Assembly: GCF_025369935.1 (NCBI RefSeq) | Contig: NZ_CP104467.1 | Coordinates: 6,951,001-7,015,000 of the forward strand | From: Paenibacillus andongensis | GTDB taxonomy: Bacteria; Bacillota; Bacilli; Paenibacillales; NBRC-103111 | DNA length: 64,000 nucleotides | Direction: 5' to 3' | In this document: one piece after another, positions 17,242-25,655 of the stretch | Position numbering within the stretch: the stretch's first letter is position 1 | Layout of the letters: every line of letters starts with the position of its first letter | The notes under the pieces: generated by a model | Database searches by the model: none | Told to the model about the DNA's origin: nothing | The model's input: only the letters and a program-made list of their open reading frames with translations | Translations under genes and position numbers: made by a program

Positions 17242-18234
17242 TTAGTTTAGGGTATAAGAAGCTAGGTGAACGAAGCGGTAGCCTTCTTTTTTAAGCTCAG
17301 GAATTGCTTTCATGATACCTTCTGCCGTATCTTTCTCCGGGTGGTTCATATGCGCTAGTACAATAGAACCGCTTCGAGCTTTTAGCAGCGCATTGTATAC
17401 CTGCTCCGTGTTATAGGTCGCTCCAGCGTCTCCGAGTACATTGTAACCAGCCAGCTGAAAGCCTAAATCATGAACAATTCCTGCTGCAATATCATCATAA
17501 TAGGCTGTGCCCGAGCGAAAAAATACAGGTCGCCGTCCAGTCAGCTTCTCGATCTGGTCCGCATTGTCTTTCACTTCATGAATAACATCGTTCACGCTCT
17601 TAGTTCCCGTGATGCCATACGCCAACTTGCCATTAACGGACAATGGCCGATGCTCGGTCCCATGATTTTCAATCTCAAACAGTGGGTTTGCGGCTAATTT
17701 GGCGAATATGTCCTTATTGGCCGTTATCCATCTCGCATTGATAAATAAGGTAGCCGGGATGTTCTCCTTGATCAAATAGTCGATCAGCTTCTCATCGTAC
17801 CCACTGCCCTCCTTCCCTCCACATGCGTCAAAAGTCAGCGCAATCACTTGTTCCTTCGTCGTAAGATGTGTCCGCACGCCAGGGACATTTTCGCCCCATT
17901 TCTTTGGTTTGGCGTTTCCGTAACGCTCGATTAAGGTCTTTTCCAAAGACGAAAAATCCAGACTAGGCGATGAACGCGGTTCGCTTGGAGCCGCCGATGG
18001 AATCGTCGGTGGAATCGTCGGTGTATCCTGGGCTATTGGAATTGGTGTCGATACCGCAGAAGGCGTCGTTGTCTCTCTACTTACTGTTGGTGTTAATGTT
18101 GGTGTTGTTGTTACTGTCGGTGCACCACTTACCTCAACAGCCCCCTGAGCTGCCTCTCTATTACCCACCTCACAGGATGACAACGTTATCATTACGAGAA
18201 GAAAGAAAAGGAGGCACACCGTGCGCCCCCTCAT
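17242..18234 (-). CDS. Polysaccharide deacetylase lipoprotein
   Basis: About 330 residues from ATG 18234, which overlaps the stop of the upstream gene as ATGA. A TTG at 18249 is in frame but less likely. A lipoprotein signal ends at LSSC. A Thr/Pro/Ser-rich linker (about residues 30-90) leads to a NodB domain: catalytic Asp in ALTFDACGG, metal His pair in HGTEH, and FFRSGTAYYDD. The variant FDACGG in place of FDDGP is common in a subgroup. It is anchored outside the membrane and probably removes acetyl groups from peptidoglycan or another wall polymer. Confidence 0.88.
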   Translation of the reverse strand: MRGRTVCLLFFLLVMITLSSCEVGNREAAQGAVEVSGAPTVTTTPTLTPTVSRETTTPSAVSTPIPIAQDTPTIPPTIPSAAPSEPRSSPSLDFSSLEKTLIERYGNAKPKKWGENVPGVRTHLTTKEQVIALTFDACGGKEGSGYDEKLIDYLIKENIPATLFINARWITANKDIFAKLAANPLFEIENHGTEHRPLSVNGKLAYGITGTKSVNDVIHEVKDNADQIEKLTGRRPVFFRSGTAYYDDIAAGIVHDLGFQLAGYNVLGDAGATYNTEQVYNALLKARSGSIVLAHMNHPEKDTAEGIMKAIPELKKEGYRFVHLASYTLN

Positions 18235-18491
18235 TTGTGCTTTCGCCAATCTAGACTGCTTTTAGACAGCAGATGTCCAAAATCATTCTCAAGTCGTTTT
18301 TCTTCCGCTTTGCGAGCAGCTTCCGCCTTCGCTCTCTCTGCCTCTTTCTTCGCTTGTTCCTCTGCCTTCATGGCATCAGCCTGTGCTTTGAGTCCCTCAA
18401 GTATTTCCGGGCGCAGCAAATCCTTCAGTGTTGCCGGTTTATCTTGCACGCTGGTAACAGCAGGAGTAGACGACCATTTTTTCTTTGCCAT
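18231..18491 (-). CDS. yqkE: YqkE-like (DUF3886) protein
   Basis: An 86-residue highly charged protein. The N-terminal half ends in TLKDLLRPEILEGLKAQAD, then a Lys/Glu/Ala helix (about residues 43-68), and a C-terminal NDFGHLLSKSSLDWRKHK. That combination matches the Bacillus YqkE/DUF3886 family. Function unknown. Its TGA overlaps the ATG of the deacetylase gene, so the two are coupled. Confidence 0.8.
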   Translation of the reverse strand: MAKKKWSSTPAVTSVQDKPATLKDLLRPEILEGLKAQADAMKAEEQAKKEAERAKAEAARKAEEKRLENDFGHLLSKSSLDWRKHK

Positions 18492-18535
18492 AACGGGTTC
18501 ACCTCAGTTCAGTTTCTCCCTATTATTGTACACTT

Positions 18536-20371
18536 CTACTCGTGCAAATGATACGGTACCGTAGCCACGACGATATCTTTATCTGCCTGCAGTTTCGAAC
18601 GAATGCGTGCAGCAGACTGGTTATGGAGCAGTCGATGCCACCATTTTTTCGGCATAAATTGCGGTAGAATGACCATAATGTTTTGTTTTTCCGAAACATG
18701 CGTGTCAATTCTCTCAATAAATTCAGCAAGAGGCTTCAATATCGTCCGATAACGTGATTTAAAAATAACCAATCTAACGCCCGGATCCCATTTATCCCAC
18801 TTCTCCTGCATCAATTCTTCATCTTCATCGGAGAACGATACGTAGAAGGCAATCACGTTTGGCGACAACGATTTCGCATAGTTCAAGGACTGTGCTACAA
18901 CCCGATGAATGCCCGCCACTGGCACAATAATCAAAGGCTCCTTCGTGCAAACCCGCTCAATCGTTATATCAATACGCAATTGCTTCGCTACATCATCGTA
19001 GTGATGACTGATTTTCGTAATTAACAAAAGCAGTAGTGGAGTTATAATAATAACAATCCATGCACCTTCAGTAAATTTAGTTATCGAAAATATAAGTAAA
19101 ACAGCTAGAGAAACGATCCCGCCTAAACCATTGATGAGCAGCTTTCCGATCCAACCTTTCACTCGCTCTCTCAACCATTTACGAACCAAGCCGCCTTGCG
19201 CAAGCGTAAAAGATAAAAACACGCCTATCGCATATAGAGGAATGAGTGCATCGGTCTTACCTTTGAAACCAATCAGAAGAATACTCGCTAGCACACCAAG
19301 CGTAATAATACCATAGTGAAACGAAAGCCGGTCTCCTCGGAATGCGAACATACGCGGGAAGTTTTTATCCTGTGCCATGATGGATGCTAAGATTGGAAAG
19401 CCGTTGAAGCTTGTATTTGCAGCCAAAACCAGAATGAGCATAGTACCAATTTGAGTTGCATAGTACATCGCCCCACGGCCAAATGCCTGTTCTGTCACCA
19501 TGGATAATACGGATGTATGACCATCAGGATCAGGTACAATACCATATCCCAAAGCTAACACCGTTACGCCTCCAAACACGATAGCCAAAAGTGTCCCTAA
19601 GGATACTAATGTACGCTTTGCGTTTTTCACGGATGGTGAGCGGAAATGCGGCACGGCATCCGAGATGGCCTCGATCCCTGTCACGGCAGAACAGCCGGAA
19701 GAGAATGCTTTTAAAAGGACGAATAACGTTAATGAGCTTGTCATTGAGCTCGGAGCAAACGCGATGGGATGCGTATTAATGGATCCCGTCAGCATATCGT
19801 ATAAGCCTTTGCCCACTAGCACTAAAATACATAGAATAAAAAAGTACGTTGGAATAGCGAAAATCGTACCTGATTCCGAAGTTCCTCGTAAATTAAGCCA
19901 AACCATGATCCATACAAGAACTAAAGTAATCGGAACAATGTACGGCACCGCCGATGGAAAAGCTGACGTAATCGCCTGCACGCCGGCAGAGATCGAAACA
20001 GCAACGGTAAGTGTATAGTCAATAAGCAGCGAAACCCCAGTCAGCCTTCCCCACACCATACCTAGATTTTCTTTGGAAACCATATACGCCCCGCCACCAT
20101 GCGGGTAGGCCTCTATCACTTGTCTATAGCTCAAAACTAGCAGCATAATCAGAGCAATAATGGATACCGCAATGGGCAAAGAAAACGCAAAAGCGGCAAT
20201 TCCAACGGTCGCGAGTTCTAATAGAATCTGCTCGGTCCCGTAGGAGACCGACGATAAGGCATCCGAGGATAGGATCGGCAGCCCCTTCCAAACCGGCATT
20301 TTTTCGGATTCCATTTCGCTGGATTTCAGTGGTTTACCAAACATAATTTTTTTCAATGAGTCGCTTGTCAT
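18536..20371 (-). CDS. kimA: KimA-type potassium transporter (APC family)
   Basis: About 611 residues from ATG 20371 (GGGGGAA nine bases upstream); an in-frame TTG at 20389 is less likely. Twelve membrane segments occupy residues 40-450, with the APC/KUP-like opening SSVSYGTEQILLELA and PHGGGAYMVSKENLG. A soluble C-terminal USP-like domain follows (PLIIVPVAGIHRVVAQSL...VIAFYVSF). It matches B. subtilis KimA (YdaO), a high-affinity K+/H+ symporter inhibited by cyclic di-AMP. The riboswitch upstream supports this identity. Confidence 0.93.
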   Translation of the reverse strand: MTSDSLKKIMFGKPLKSSEMESEKMPVWKGLPILSSDALSSVSYGTEQILLELATVGIAAFAFSLPIAVSIIALIMLLVLSYRQVIEAYPHGGGAYMVSKENLGMVWGRLTGVSLLIDYTLTVAVSISAGVQAITSAFPSAVPYIVPITLVLVWIMVWLNLRGTSESGTIFAIPTYFFILCILVLVGKGLYDMLTGSINTHPIAFAPSSMTSSLTLFVLLKAFSSGCSAVTGIEAISDAVPHFRSPSVKNAKRTLVSLGTLLAIVFGGVTVLALGYGIVPDPDGHTSVLSMVTEQAFGRGAMYYATQIGTMLILVLAANTSFNGFPILASIMAQDKNFPRMFAFRGDRLSFHYGIITLGVLASILLIGFKGKTDALIPLYAIGVFLSFTLAQGGLVRKWLRERVKGWIGKLLINGLGGIVSLAVLLIFSITKFTEGAWIVIIITPLLLLLITKISHHYDDVAKQLRIDITIERVCTKEPLIIVPVAGIHRVVAQSLNYAKSLSPNVIAFYVSFSDEDEELMQEKWDKWDPGVRLVIFKSRYRTILKPLAEFIERIDTHVSEKQNIMVILPQFMPKKWWHRLLHNQSAARIRSKLQADKDIVVATVPYHLHE

Positions 20372-20434
20372 TCGTGATAGTTCCCCCAATTAAGCCTAAT
20401 ATCTGACATAAACTTGCGTTTTAGGACGCAAAAA

Positions 20435-20457
20435 AACACAAGGATAGACCTTGTGTT
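20435..20457 (-). terminator. Riboswitch expression-platform terminator
   Basis: The minus-strand AACACAAGG pairs with CCTTGTGTT (5-base loop) and continues into TTTTTT. It lies between the c-di-AMP aptamer and kimA and is the switchable off-stem. Confidence 0.85.
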
Positions 20458-20467
20458 TATACACATG

Positions 20468-20612
20468 TTCTCCTTCCCACGGTCGCTTACGAGGTTAGCT
20501 GTCGGGTTCGGGCCGCGAGAATCTGCCCTAAATGGTGTCATACTTAAACACCTTTACTCACCCCATGAAACTTGTGGTTCCCCCGCTTTTCTAATAAGAA
20601 AATTAAGCGAAA
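20468..20612 (-). promoter_or_regulatory. Cyclic di-AMP riboswitch (ydaO-yuaA) upstream of kimA
   Basis: Read on the minus strand, the leader has the ydaO aptamer landmarks in order: CGCTTAA, GGGGGAACCAC, ATGGGGTGA, TAGGGC, CCGAACCCGACAGCTAACCT, CGTAAGCG and GGAAGGAGA. A terminator and kimA follow. When cyclic di-AMP (high at high potassium) binds, the terminator is expected to form and shut off kimA. The rest of the 20372-20917 gap holds only the mazEF operator region. Confidence 0.95.
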
Positions 20613-20842
20613 TATTCAACTGTAACGTACGAGTTGAATACTACTCTCTTCTTGCAGCATAGTAAAGGATTGAAAAAACTTAAAAAGATAACTCCAACCA
20701 CTACATTCACTCAATAATACGCTTACAATCATACGATTCATTGATTTACTTCTGTTCTCTTATTACATCGTGGTTTTTTAAACATTTGGCTACTAGCACC
20801 ACTAGGCATGGTGCTATTGATGGTATCAAATACACGTTTAAT

Positions 20843-20861
20843 GTATATCATATGTATATAC
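20843..20861. promoter_or_regulatory. Candidate MazE/MazEF operator
   Basis: GTATAT-CATATGT-ATATAC, an inverted repeat with a palindromic centre, lies about 75 bases before mazE and is flanked by direct TACACGTT copies. It fits autoregulation by the antitoxin-toxin complex. Confidence 0.45.
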
Positions 20862-20917
20862 ACGTTGTAAGGAGTGCGATATAATTGGAGAACAATAAAG
20901 GAAAGGAATGGATTCTA

Positions 20918-21187
20918 ATGACAACTGCCACGCTTAGTAAATGGGGTAACAGCAGCGCAGTCCGTATTCCTAATCAATTCTTGAAGCTTCTTAACCTTGA
21001 GGAAGGCGCAGAACTGCAAATTATGGTGACTGCTGATAACGAGATCCTTCTTCGACCCGTGGTTAAGCCACAAGAAACAAACGAGGAACTGCGCAATCAT
21101 CTAACTACGCTTCTATCCAAAATTAAGCCGAATTCACCACGTCATGAAGAAATAGATTTGGGAGTTGAAGGAGACGAATTGATTTGA
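20918..21187 (+). CDS. mazE: MazE-type antitoxin (AbrB fold)
   Basis: An 89-residue antitoxin. The N-terminal swapped-hairpin DNA-binding domain reads ATLSKWGNSSAVRIP, followed by QFLKLLNLEEGAELQIMV and an acidic, disordered C-terminal tail (EEIDLGVEGDELI) that would wrap around MazF. I use ATG 20918 with AAGGAA nine bases upstream. A TTG at 20885 also has AAGGAG at good spacing and would add 11 residues. Its TGA overlaps the toxin start (TTGA). Confidence 0.9.
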   Translation: MTTATLSKWGNSSAVRIPNQFLKLLNLEEGAELQIMVTADNEILLRPVVKPQETNEELRNHLTTLLSKIKPNSPRHEEIDLGVEGDELI

Positions 21188-21519
21188 TAATTCCAGCACG
21201 CGGGGATCTAATCTGGCTGGATTTCGACCCACAAGCTGGGCGAGAACAAGCTGGTCGTCGTCCAGCAATTGTATTATCTGAAGTAGATTTTAATCAGCTA
21301 ACTGGCTTTGCATTCGTTTGTCCAATAACCAACCAAACAAAGGACTATGCTTTTGAAGTGCCACTTCCAGAGGGACTTCCTTTCACTGGTGCCGTCCTCA
21401 CGGATCAGTTGAAAAGTTTAGACGTAAGAAAGCGTAAAATTAAAATCATCGCAAGCGTTCCAGTTGATTCCGATTTTATGAGAAACATCCTTCGGAATAC
21501 GCGATCCATTTTGGCATAA
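21184..21519 (+). CDS. mazF: MazF-type endoribonuclease toxin
   Basis: A 111-residue MazF/PemK toxin with family segments RGDLIWLDFDPQAGREQAGR (strand 1, loop and catalytic Arg), VCPITNQTKDY and LTDQLKSLDVRKRKIK. MazF cuts mRNA at short sequences and slows growth; MazE neutralises it. The start is TTG at 21184, overlapping the mazE stop by four bases, so toxin translation is coupled to antitoxin. The strong bidirectional terminator at 21516-21556 ends the unit. Confidence 0.92.
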   Translation: MIIPARGDLIWLDFDPQAGREQAGRRPAIVLSEVDFNQLTGFAFVCPITNQTKDYAFEVPLPEGLPFTGAVLTDQLKSLDVRKRKIKIIASVPVDSDFMRNILRNTRSILA

Positions 21520-21556
21520 ATAAAAGCCCTCGAAATTCGAAAGGGCTTTTATTTAT
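21516..21556. terminator. Bidirectional terminator after mazF
   Basis: ATAAAAGCCCT...AGGGCTTTTAT with a short loop, A-run and T-run on both sides. Confidence 0.85.
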
Positions 21557-21636
21557 GCTTATTCGGTTAACGACATTCAAAACAAGCTACGCCCTAGAGA
21601 CGAATGCTGAAACATCCGATTATACGTCCGTGTAAA

Positions 21637-21817
21637 GTTGTACTTTGTACAACAATAAGCAAGCTACTCCGCGTTATCCACGCGATTGTTGCAATAAATA
21701 CAACAATTTTAGCCCAAAGTAGCTATATAGCCCTTAAAATGGAATTATTGTTGTAGAATATACAACACTTTGAGCTTTCCAAGCAAAAATTAAGGAAATT
21801 GTTGTACGCAGTACAAC
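21637..21817. repeat. Four palindromic GTTGTAC/TGTTGTA repeat units in an intergenic region
   Basis: Four inverted repeats of the same theme lie in 180 bases: GTTGTAC-TTT-GTACAAC (21637-21653), ATTGTTG-N9-CAACAAT (21685-21707), TGTTGTA-GAATA-TACAACA (21749-21767) and GTTGTAC-GCA-GTACAAC (21801-21817). No gene is visible between 21520 and 21870. They may be a REP-like dispersed palindrome family or a cluster of protein-binding sites. Confidence 0.65.
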
Positions 21818-21870
21818 TTCTAACGTCTCGAAGTAATTTCCAAATCTACATCTTCTTACATTTAGTATTT

Positions 21871-22053
21871 TCAAAGCTCTTCGACGACAATACCTTGCGC
21901 AAGTTGGTCACATAGTAGTAAATCAACCAACTTCTCGGCAATAGTCGTAGGTGATGCGAGCATCCCTTGATCCTTTACCCTATTAAATAGTTTTTTCTCG
22001 TGCTCAATTAAAGGAATGGAGAACAAACTGGTATCCACGGCTGAAAGTAACAT
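21871..22053 (-). pseudogene. C-terminal remnant of a short-chain dehydrogenase (probable)
   Basis: A 60-residue frame (LLSAVDTSLFSIPLIEHEKK...SPTTIAEKLVDLLLCDQLAQG) resembles the end of benzil-reductase-type SDR proteins (YueD-like), where PGxVDT is followed by a PExxAxxxxxLL helix. The nucleotide-binding and catalytic parts are missing, and the upstream bases code for nothing similar. No good ribosome site. Probably a decaying gene; could be chance similarity. Confidence 0.4.
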
Positions 22054-22145
22054 TAAATGTGAAAGTGAATATTAGAAATAGCGGGAATTTAAAATTTAAC
22101 GACTAAAAACATAGCCCAAGCTGCATTTTTAGTCGTTTGCCATTT

Positions 22146-22727
22146 CTATGAACGCTTCAAACCTAACTTTTCAACAGCTGCCAGCCACTTTTCACGCTGC
22201 TTATCCGTTGAAGACTTAACGGGACTTATTTCTGTAATCTTAACAGGATTGACTCCGCAAAATTGCAAGGTTCCACGTTTCATGACATGGTGACCTGCTT
22301 GTTTGTATACCCATCGATAGTACCAGGAAGGTGTGTCCATGGTTACAATGAGACGGGCAGACTTCCCAGTCAATAATTTGTCCCAGAATATGGAGTTAGG
22401 ACGATACCGATAAGCGAAACCTGGTAGAAATACACGGTCGATGAACCCCTTTAAGATCGCTGGGACCGTCCCCCACCATATCGGATATACGAAAACCAGG
22501 TGATCCGCCCAACGGATCGTCTCTTGAGCCGCAAGCAAATCCTCTTCTAACTCCAGCCGTTGATGATAGCCATATTTCAAATTCGGTTCAAAAGACAAAG
22601 AACCTATATGAATGCTGCGTACCTCCGAGCCGCTAGCGATTGCGCCTTTCTTATAGGCCTCTGATAACGCTGTGCAGTAACTATTGTCATATGGATGTCC
22701 GTTAATAATAGCTATTTTGGATTGCAT
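22146..22727 (-). CDS. NAD(P)H-dependent quinone reductase, flavodoxin fold
   Basis: A 193-residue protein of the MdaB/KefF/NQO family. It opens IAIINGHPYDNSYCTALSEA and has the flavin/substrate segments DHLVFVYPIWWGTVPAILKG (about residues 75-94) and DRVFLPGFAYRY. It is expected to bind FMN or FAD and reduce quinones or related electrophiles by two electrons. Divergent from an AraC-type regulator 144 bases away, which probably controls it. An MFS pump follows that regulator, so the trio may respond to a toxic compound. Confidence 0.9.
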   Translation of the reverse strand: MQSKIAIINGHPYDNSYCTALSEAYKKGAIASGSEVRSIHIGSLSFEPNLKYGYHQRLELEEDLLAAQETIRWADHLVFVYPIWWGTVPAILKGFIDRVFLPGFAYRYRPNSIFWDKLLTGKSARLIVTMDTPSWYYRWVYKQAGHHVMKRGTLQFCGVNPVKITEISPVKSSTDKQREKWLAAVEKLGLKRS

Positions 22728-22871
22728 GTTCCTGCCTCCTCGTGACTCTGTTTATTCATCTTTCATCACTGTGCGTGTTAAGATAAGGTAAGAATAAGCC
22801 ATTTGGAACGTTAAAAGTATGATGAAACATGCCAAAATCTTATTCTTATGTGCAGAAAGGAGGTCTCGGGA

Positions 22872-23900
22872 TTGTTACCAAACTACACAGGGTTATCTAT
22901 ATCCCTTGTTTATCCGATTATCAAAGCGATTGTGTTCAAGGGACATAACAAAGAAGAATTTTTCAAAAGAGTAAATATCGATGAGTCCATTCTTCATGAC
23001 CCCGAGGCTCGGTTATCGGAAGAGGATTTTGAACGTATAACGGAATTAGCCGCTTTTATTACTTCGGATGACATGTTCGGATTACATCAGGGACAGAATA
23101 TAGAGATTTCTGATTTGGGGATTCTAGGATATGTGATGCTTCACTCAAAAACCATCGGTCAAGGCTTAGCTGCTTTTCAAAAATATAATATGATCGTATG
23201 TGATGGATACAACATCGATTGGCGAATAGAAGAGAATGACGTTATCATCGGGTTGTCCTACAATCGTCCTCACAAGCAACCGGCCCGACACTGCATAGAG
23301 GATATGGCTAGTTCTTTGTATCATTTGATGATAAGGCTAAGCTGCAGAAATATTTTTTTAAAAGAAGTGCACTTCACTCATGCTCTCTCCACGGAGATTG
23401 ACGCGTATACATCGGTACTCGGGATCACGCCGCAGTTTGGTAAGAATTCGAATACAATTCGTATTAGTAAGGACATTCTGGATTATCCCATTTTATTTGC
23501 GGATTCCAAGCTACTGGGGACATTCGAGGCCATCGCGGAGGAAACCAGACACAGACTCATGCAAGGTCGAATATTTTCTGACCAATTATACAATTGGATC
23601 ATCAAGGGCATGCCGATGCCTTTTCCGAGTTTAAAGATGGCGTCAATGGCTTTCAAAATGAGTGTCAGAAGCATTCAGGCGAGGTTAAAGCAGGAAAATA
23701 CAACCTTTCAAGATATCTTGAATCGAGCACGAAGAGAGCTTGCTGTGGGTTATTTGGCTAAACCGGAATATAAAATAGGAGAGGTCGCTTACCTTCTTCA
23801 TTTCTCAGAGCCAAGTGCCTTTCAAAGTGCTTTTAAGAAATGGACAGGGCTAACACCTAGACAGTATAGGATGGATTTATTGAAACATCTTCAACTATGA
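22872..23900 (+). CDS. AraC-family regulator with arabinose-binding-type N-terminus
   Basis: About 342 residues from TTG 22872, which has AAAGGAGG eight bases upstream; an in-frame ATG at 22848 has no such site. The N-terminal 200 residues fit the AraC ligand-binding domain of OruR/PF12625 type (LGYVMLHSKTIGQGLAAFQKY). The C-terminal 90 residues are the double helix-turn-helix (KMSVRSIQARLKQENTTFQD; VAYLLHFSEPSAFQSAFKKW). Divergent from the quinone reductase and upstream of the MFS gene, it is the likely regulator of both. Confidence 0.88.
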   Translation: MLPNYTGLSISLVYPIIKAIVFKGHNKEEFFKRVNIDESILHDPEARLSEEDFERITELAAFITSDDMFGLHQGQNIEISDLGILGYVMLHSKTIGQGLAAFQKYNMIVCDGYNIDWRIEENDVIIGLSYNRPHKQPARHCIEDMASSLYHLMIRLSCRNIFLKEVHFTHALSTEIDAYTSVLGITPQFGKNSNTIRISKDILDYPILFADSKLLGTFEAIAEETRHRLMQGRIFSDQLYNWIIKGMPMPFPSLKMASMAFKMSVRSIQARLKQENTTFQDILNRARRELAVGYLAKPEYKIGEVAYLLHFSEPSAFQSAFKKWTGLTPRQYRMDLLKHLQL

Positions 23901-24016
23901 TAGTACTACATCGCGAGACCTAGAACATTTTAAAACTTACGCCTGATGAGTGAAGCACCTTATTGCTCTATGCTTAGAGAAGCGTTGAGGAATTTAATGA
24001 GCGATGAGGTGTAATC

Positions 24017-25552
24017 ATGAAAAAGCAAGGAAACAACAAAACGTTAGTTCTAATCGGTCTGCTGTTAGGCTTGGTATTCTCAGAGCTGGATCAAACAGTC
24101 GTATCTACGGCTCTGCCGACCATTATTCGTGATCTTCACGGCATGTCGCTTTACGGCTGGGTAGCAGGAATTTACATGCTCTCGATTACGATGTTCATGC
24201 CAATCTTCGGCAAGCTTGCCGATATTTATGGTCGCAAGAAGATTTATTTAAGCTGTGTCGCCCTATTTATGGTTGGATCCATCATCAGCGGACTCGCTGA
24301 TTCGATGACCATACTGCTGATCGGAAGAGGCGTTCAAGGAATCGGAGCTGGTGGACTCATGCCTCTAGCCATGATTATCATTGGCGATACATTTCCGCTG
24401 GAGCAGCGAGCCAAAGTCCAGAGCCTTGTCGGTCCGTTATTGATTCTGCCACAGCTGATCGGACCTACGATTGGCGGGTATTTCGTAAGCTATGTGAGCT
24501 GGCATTGGATCTTTCTGATCAACATTCCTATAGGGCTTATCGCTGCCTTTATCGTATCCAAAGGCTTGCGTGAAGCGGTCAACACCGAGAAAAAATCCAT
24601 TGACTGGGCTGGAGCCTTCACACTCGTTCTTGCTATGCTCTCACTTCTTCTAGCTCCAGTCTTGATCGACATCAAAGGCTATACGTGGTCGTCCCCTGTT
24701 ATTATAGGCTTATTGGTGTTATTCGCCGTATTCACCGCGCTCTTTATCCGAATCGAGTCGAAAGCCAAGGAACCGATTATTCCCCTTGTTCTCTTCAGAA
24801 ATCGATCCATCGTTGTTTTGTCCTGCATTGTTTTCCTGACGATGCTTGGCATCATGGGAGGCATGTCTGGATTCCCTTTTTTCGCACAGAATGTCATGGG
24901 CATGTCACCGACCGCATCTGGTTACTTGTCGCTAGCATTCATGGCGGGAGCGATTCCTGCGAGTATTCTTTGCGGTAACCTTATAACAAAGATCGCCTAC
25001 AAGAAGCTCTTCCTCGTATCGTTCATCTTCCCGATCGTAAGCTATGTCCTGCTATCTCGCATACAGGTTGAGACAACAGTTATCTACATTATCGCGGGGT
25101 TCTTCATTTTGGGACTTGGGATCGGCGTTCTCTTCGGTTCAGACAATCTGATCGTGCAGGAATCCGTTGCGCAGGAACACAGCGGAGTCGGGGTTGCAAC
25201 CGTGCAGTTGCTACAGGCTATTGGCACCACGCTAGGGTTCAGTATCTTCGGAAGCTTGCTTTCGAGAAATATCGCCAGCGGTTTATCCGGATTATCGGAC
25301 CAATTTCCAGAAGGAACTGCCGCGACAATCCTTAATGGCGGCATCCCGCAGGGGCTCTCAGCAGACTTACTGCTGCAGATCAAAATGGTATTTACAGAGG
25401 CATTCCAACACATTTTCGCTATAGGCATCTTTTTCGCCATCGCAGCATTCATTGCTTGCTTGTTCATGAGAAAAGAAGTGCTGACGAATAGGGAAGAAGC
25501 ACTGACTGCAACAGAATCTATGACAAACACAGAAGAAGCTTTGAATGCATGA
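24017..25552 (+). CDS. MFS multidrug exporter, DHA2 (14-TM) family
   Basis: A 511-residue integral membrane protein with 14 predicted segments. DHA2/EmrB-QacA signatures are LGLVFSELDQTVVSTALPTI (motif D1 in helix 1), GKLADIYGRKKIY (motif A loop 2-3) and GRGVQGIGAGGLMPLAM (helix 4). It pumps drugs out using the proton gradient. The ATG at 24017 has GATGAGGTG eight bases upstream. Behind the AraC gene in the same direction, with a terminator after it. Confidence 0.92.
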   Translation: MKKQGNNKTLVLIGLLLGLVFSELDQTVVSTALPTIIRDLHGMSLYGWVAGIYMLSITMFMPIFGKLADIYGRKKIYLSCVALFMVGSIISGLADSMTILLIGRGVQGIGAGGLMPLAMIIIGDTFPLEQRAKVQSLVGPLLILPQLIGPTIGGYFVSYVSWHWIFLINIPIGLIAAFIVSKGLREAVNTEKKSIDWAGAFTLVLAMLSLLLAPVLIDIKGYTWSSPVIIGLLVLFAVFTALFIRIESKAKEPIIPLVLFRNRSIVVLSCIVFLTMLGIMGGMSGFPFFAQNVMGMSPTASGYLSLAFMAGAIPASILCGNLITKIAYKKLFLVSFIFPIVSYVLLSRIQVETTVIYIIAGFFILGLGIGVLFGSDNLIVQESVAQEHSGVGVATVQLLQAIGTTLGFSIFGSLLSRNIASGLSGLSDQFPEGTAATILNGGIPQGLSADLLLQIKMVFTEAFQHIFAIGIFFAIAAFIACLFMRKEVLTNREEALTATESMTNTEEALNA

Positions 25553-25594
25553 GATGCTCTGACTACGAAATAATTTCTGCCGTCAAGAAAAAAG

Positions 25595-25641
25595 CTGGAG
25601 AGAAAATCAGATTAGTTTCTGATCTTCTCTGTCCAGTTTTT
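25595..25641. terminator. Terminator between MFS and NDH-2 genes
   Basis: CTGGAGAGAAAATCAG pairs with CTGATCTTCTCTGTCCAG (small bulges) and is followed by TTTTT on the plus strand, with an A-run on the other side. Serves both convergent genes. Confidence 0.75.
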
Positions 25642-25655
25642 GCTTTTCAGCTTAT

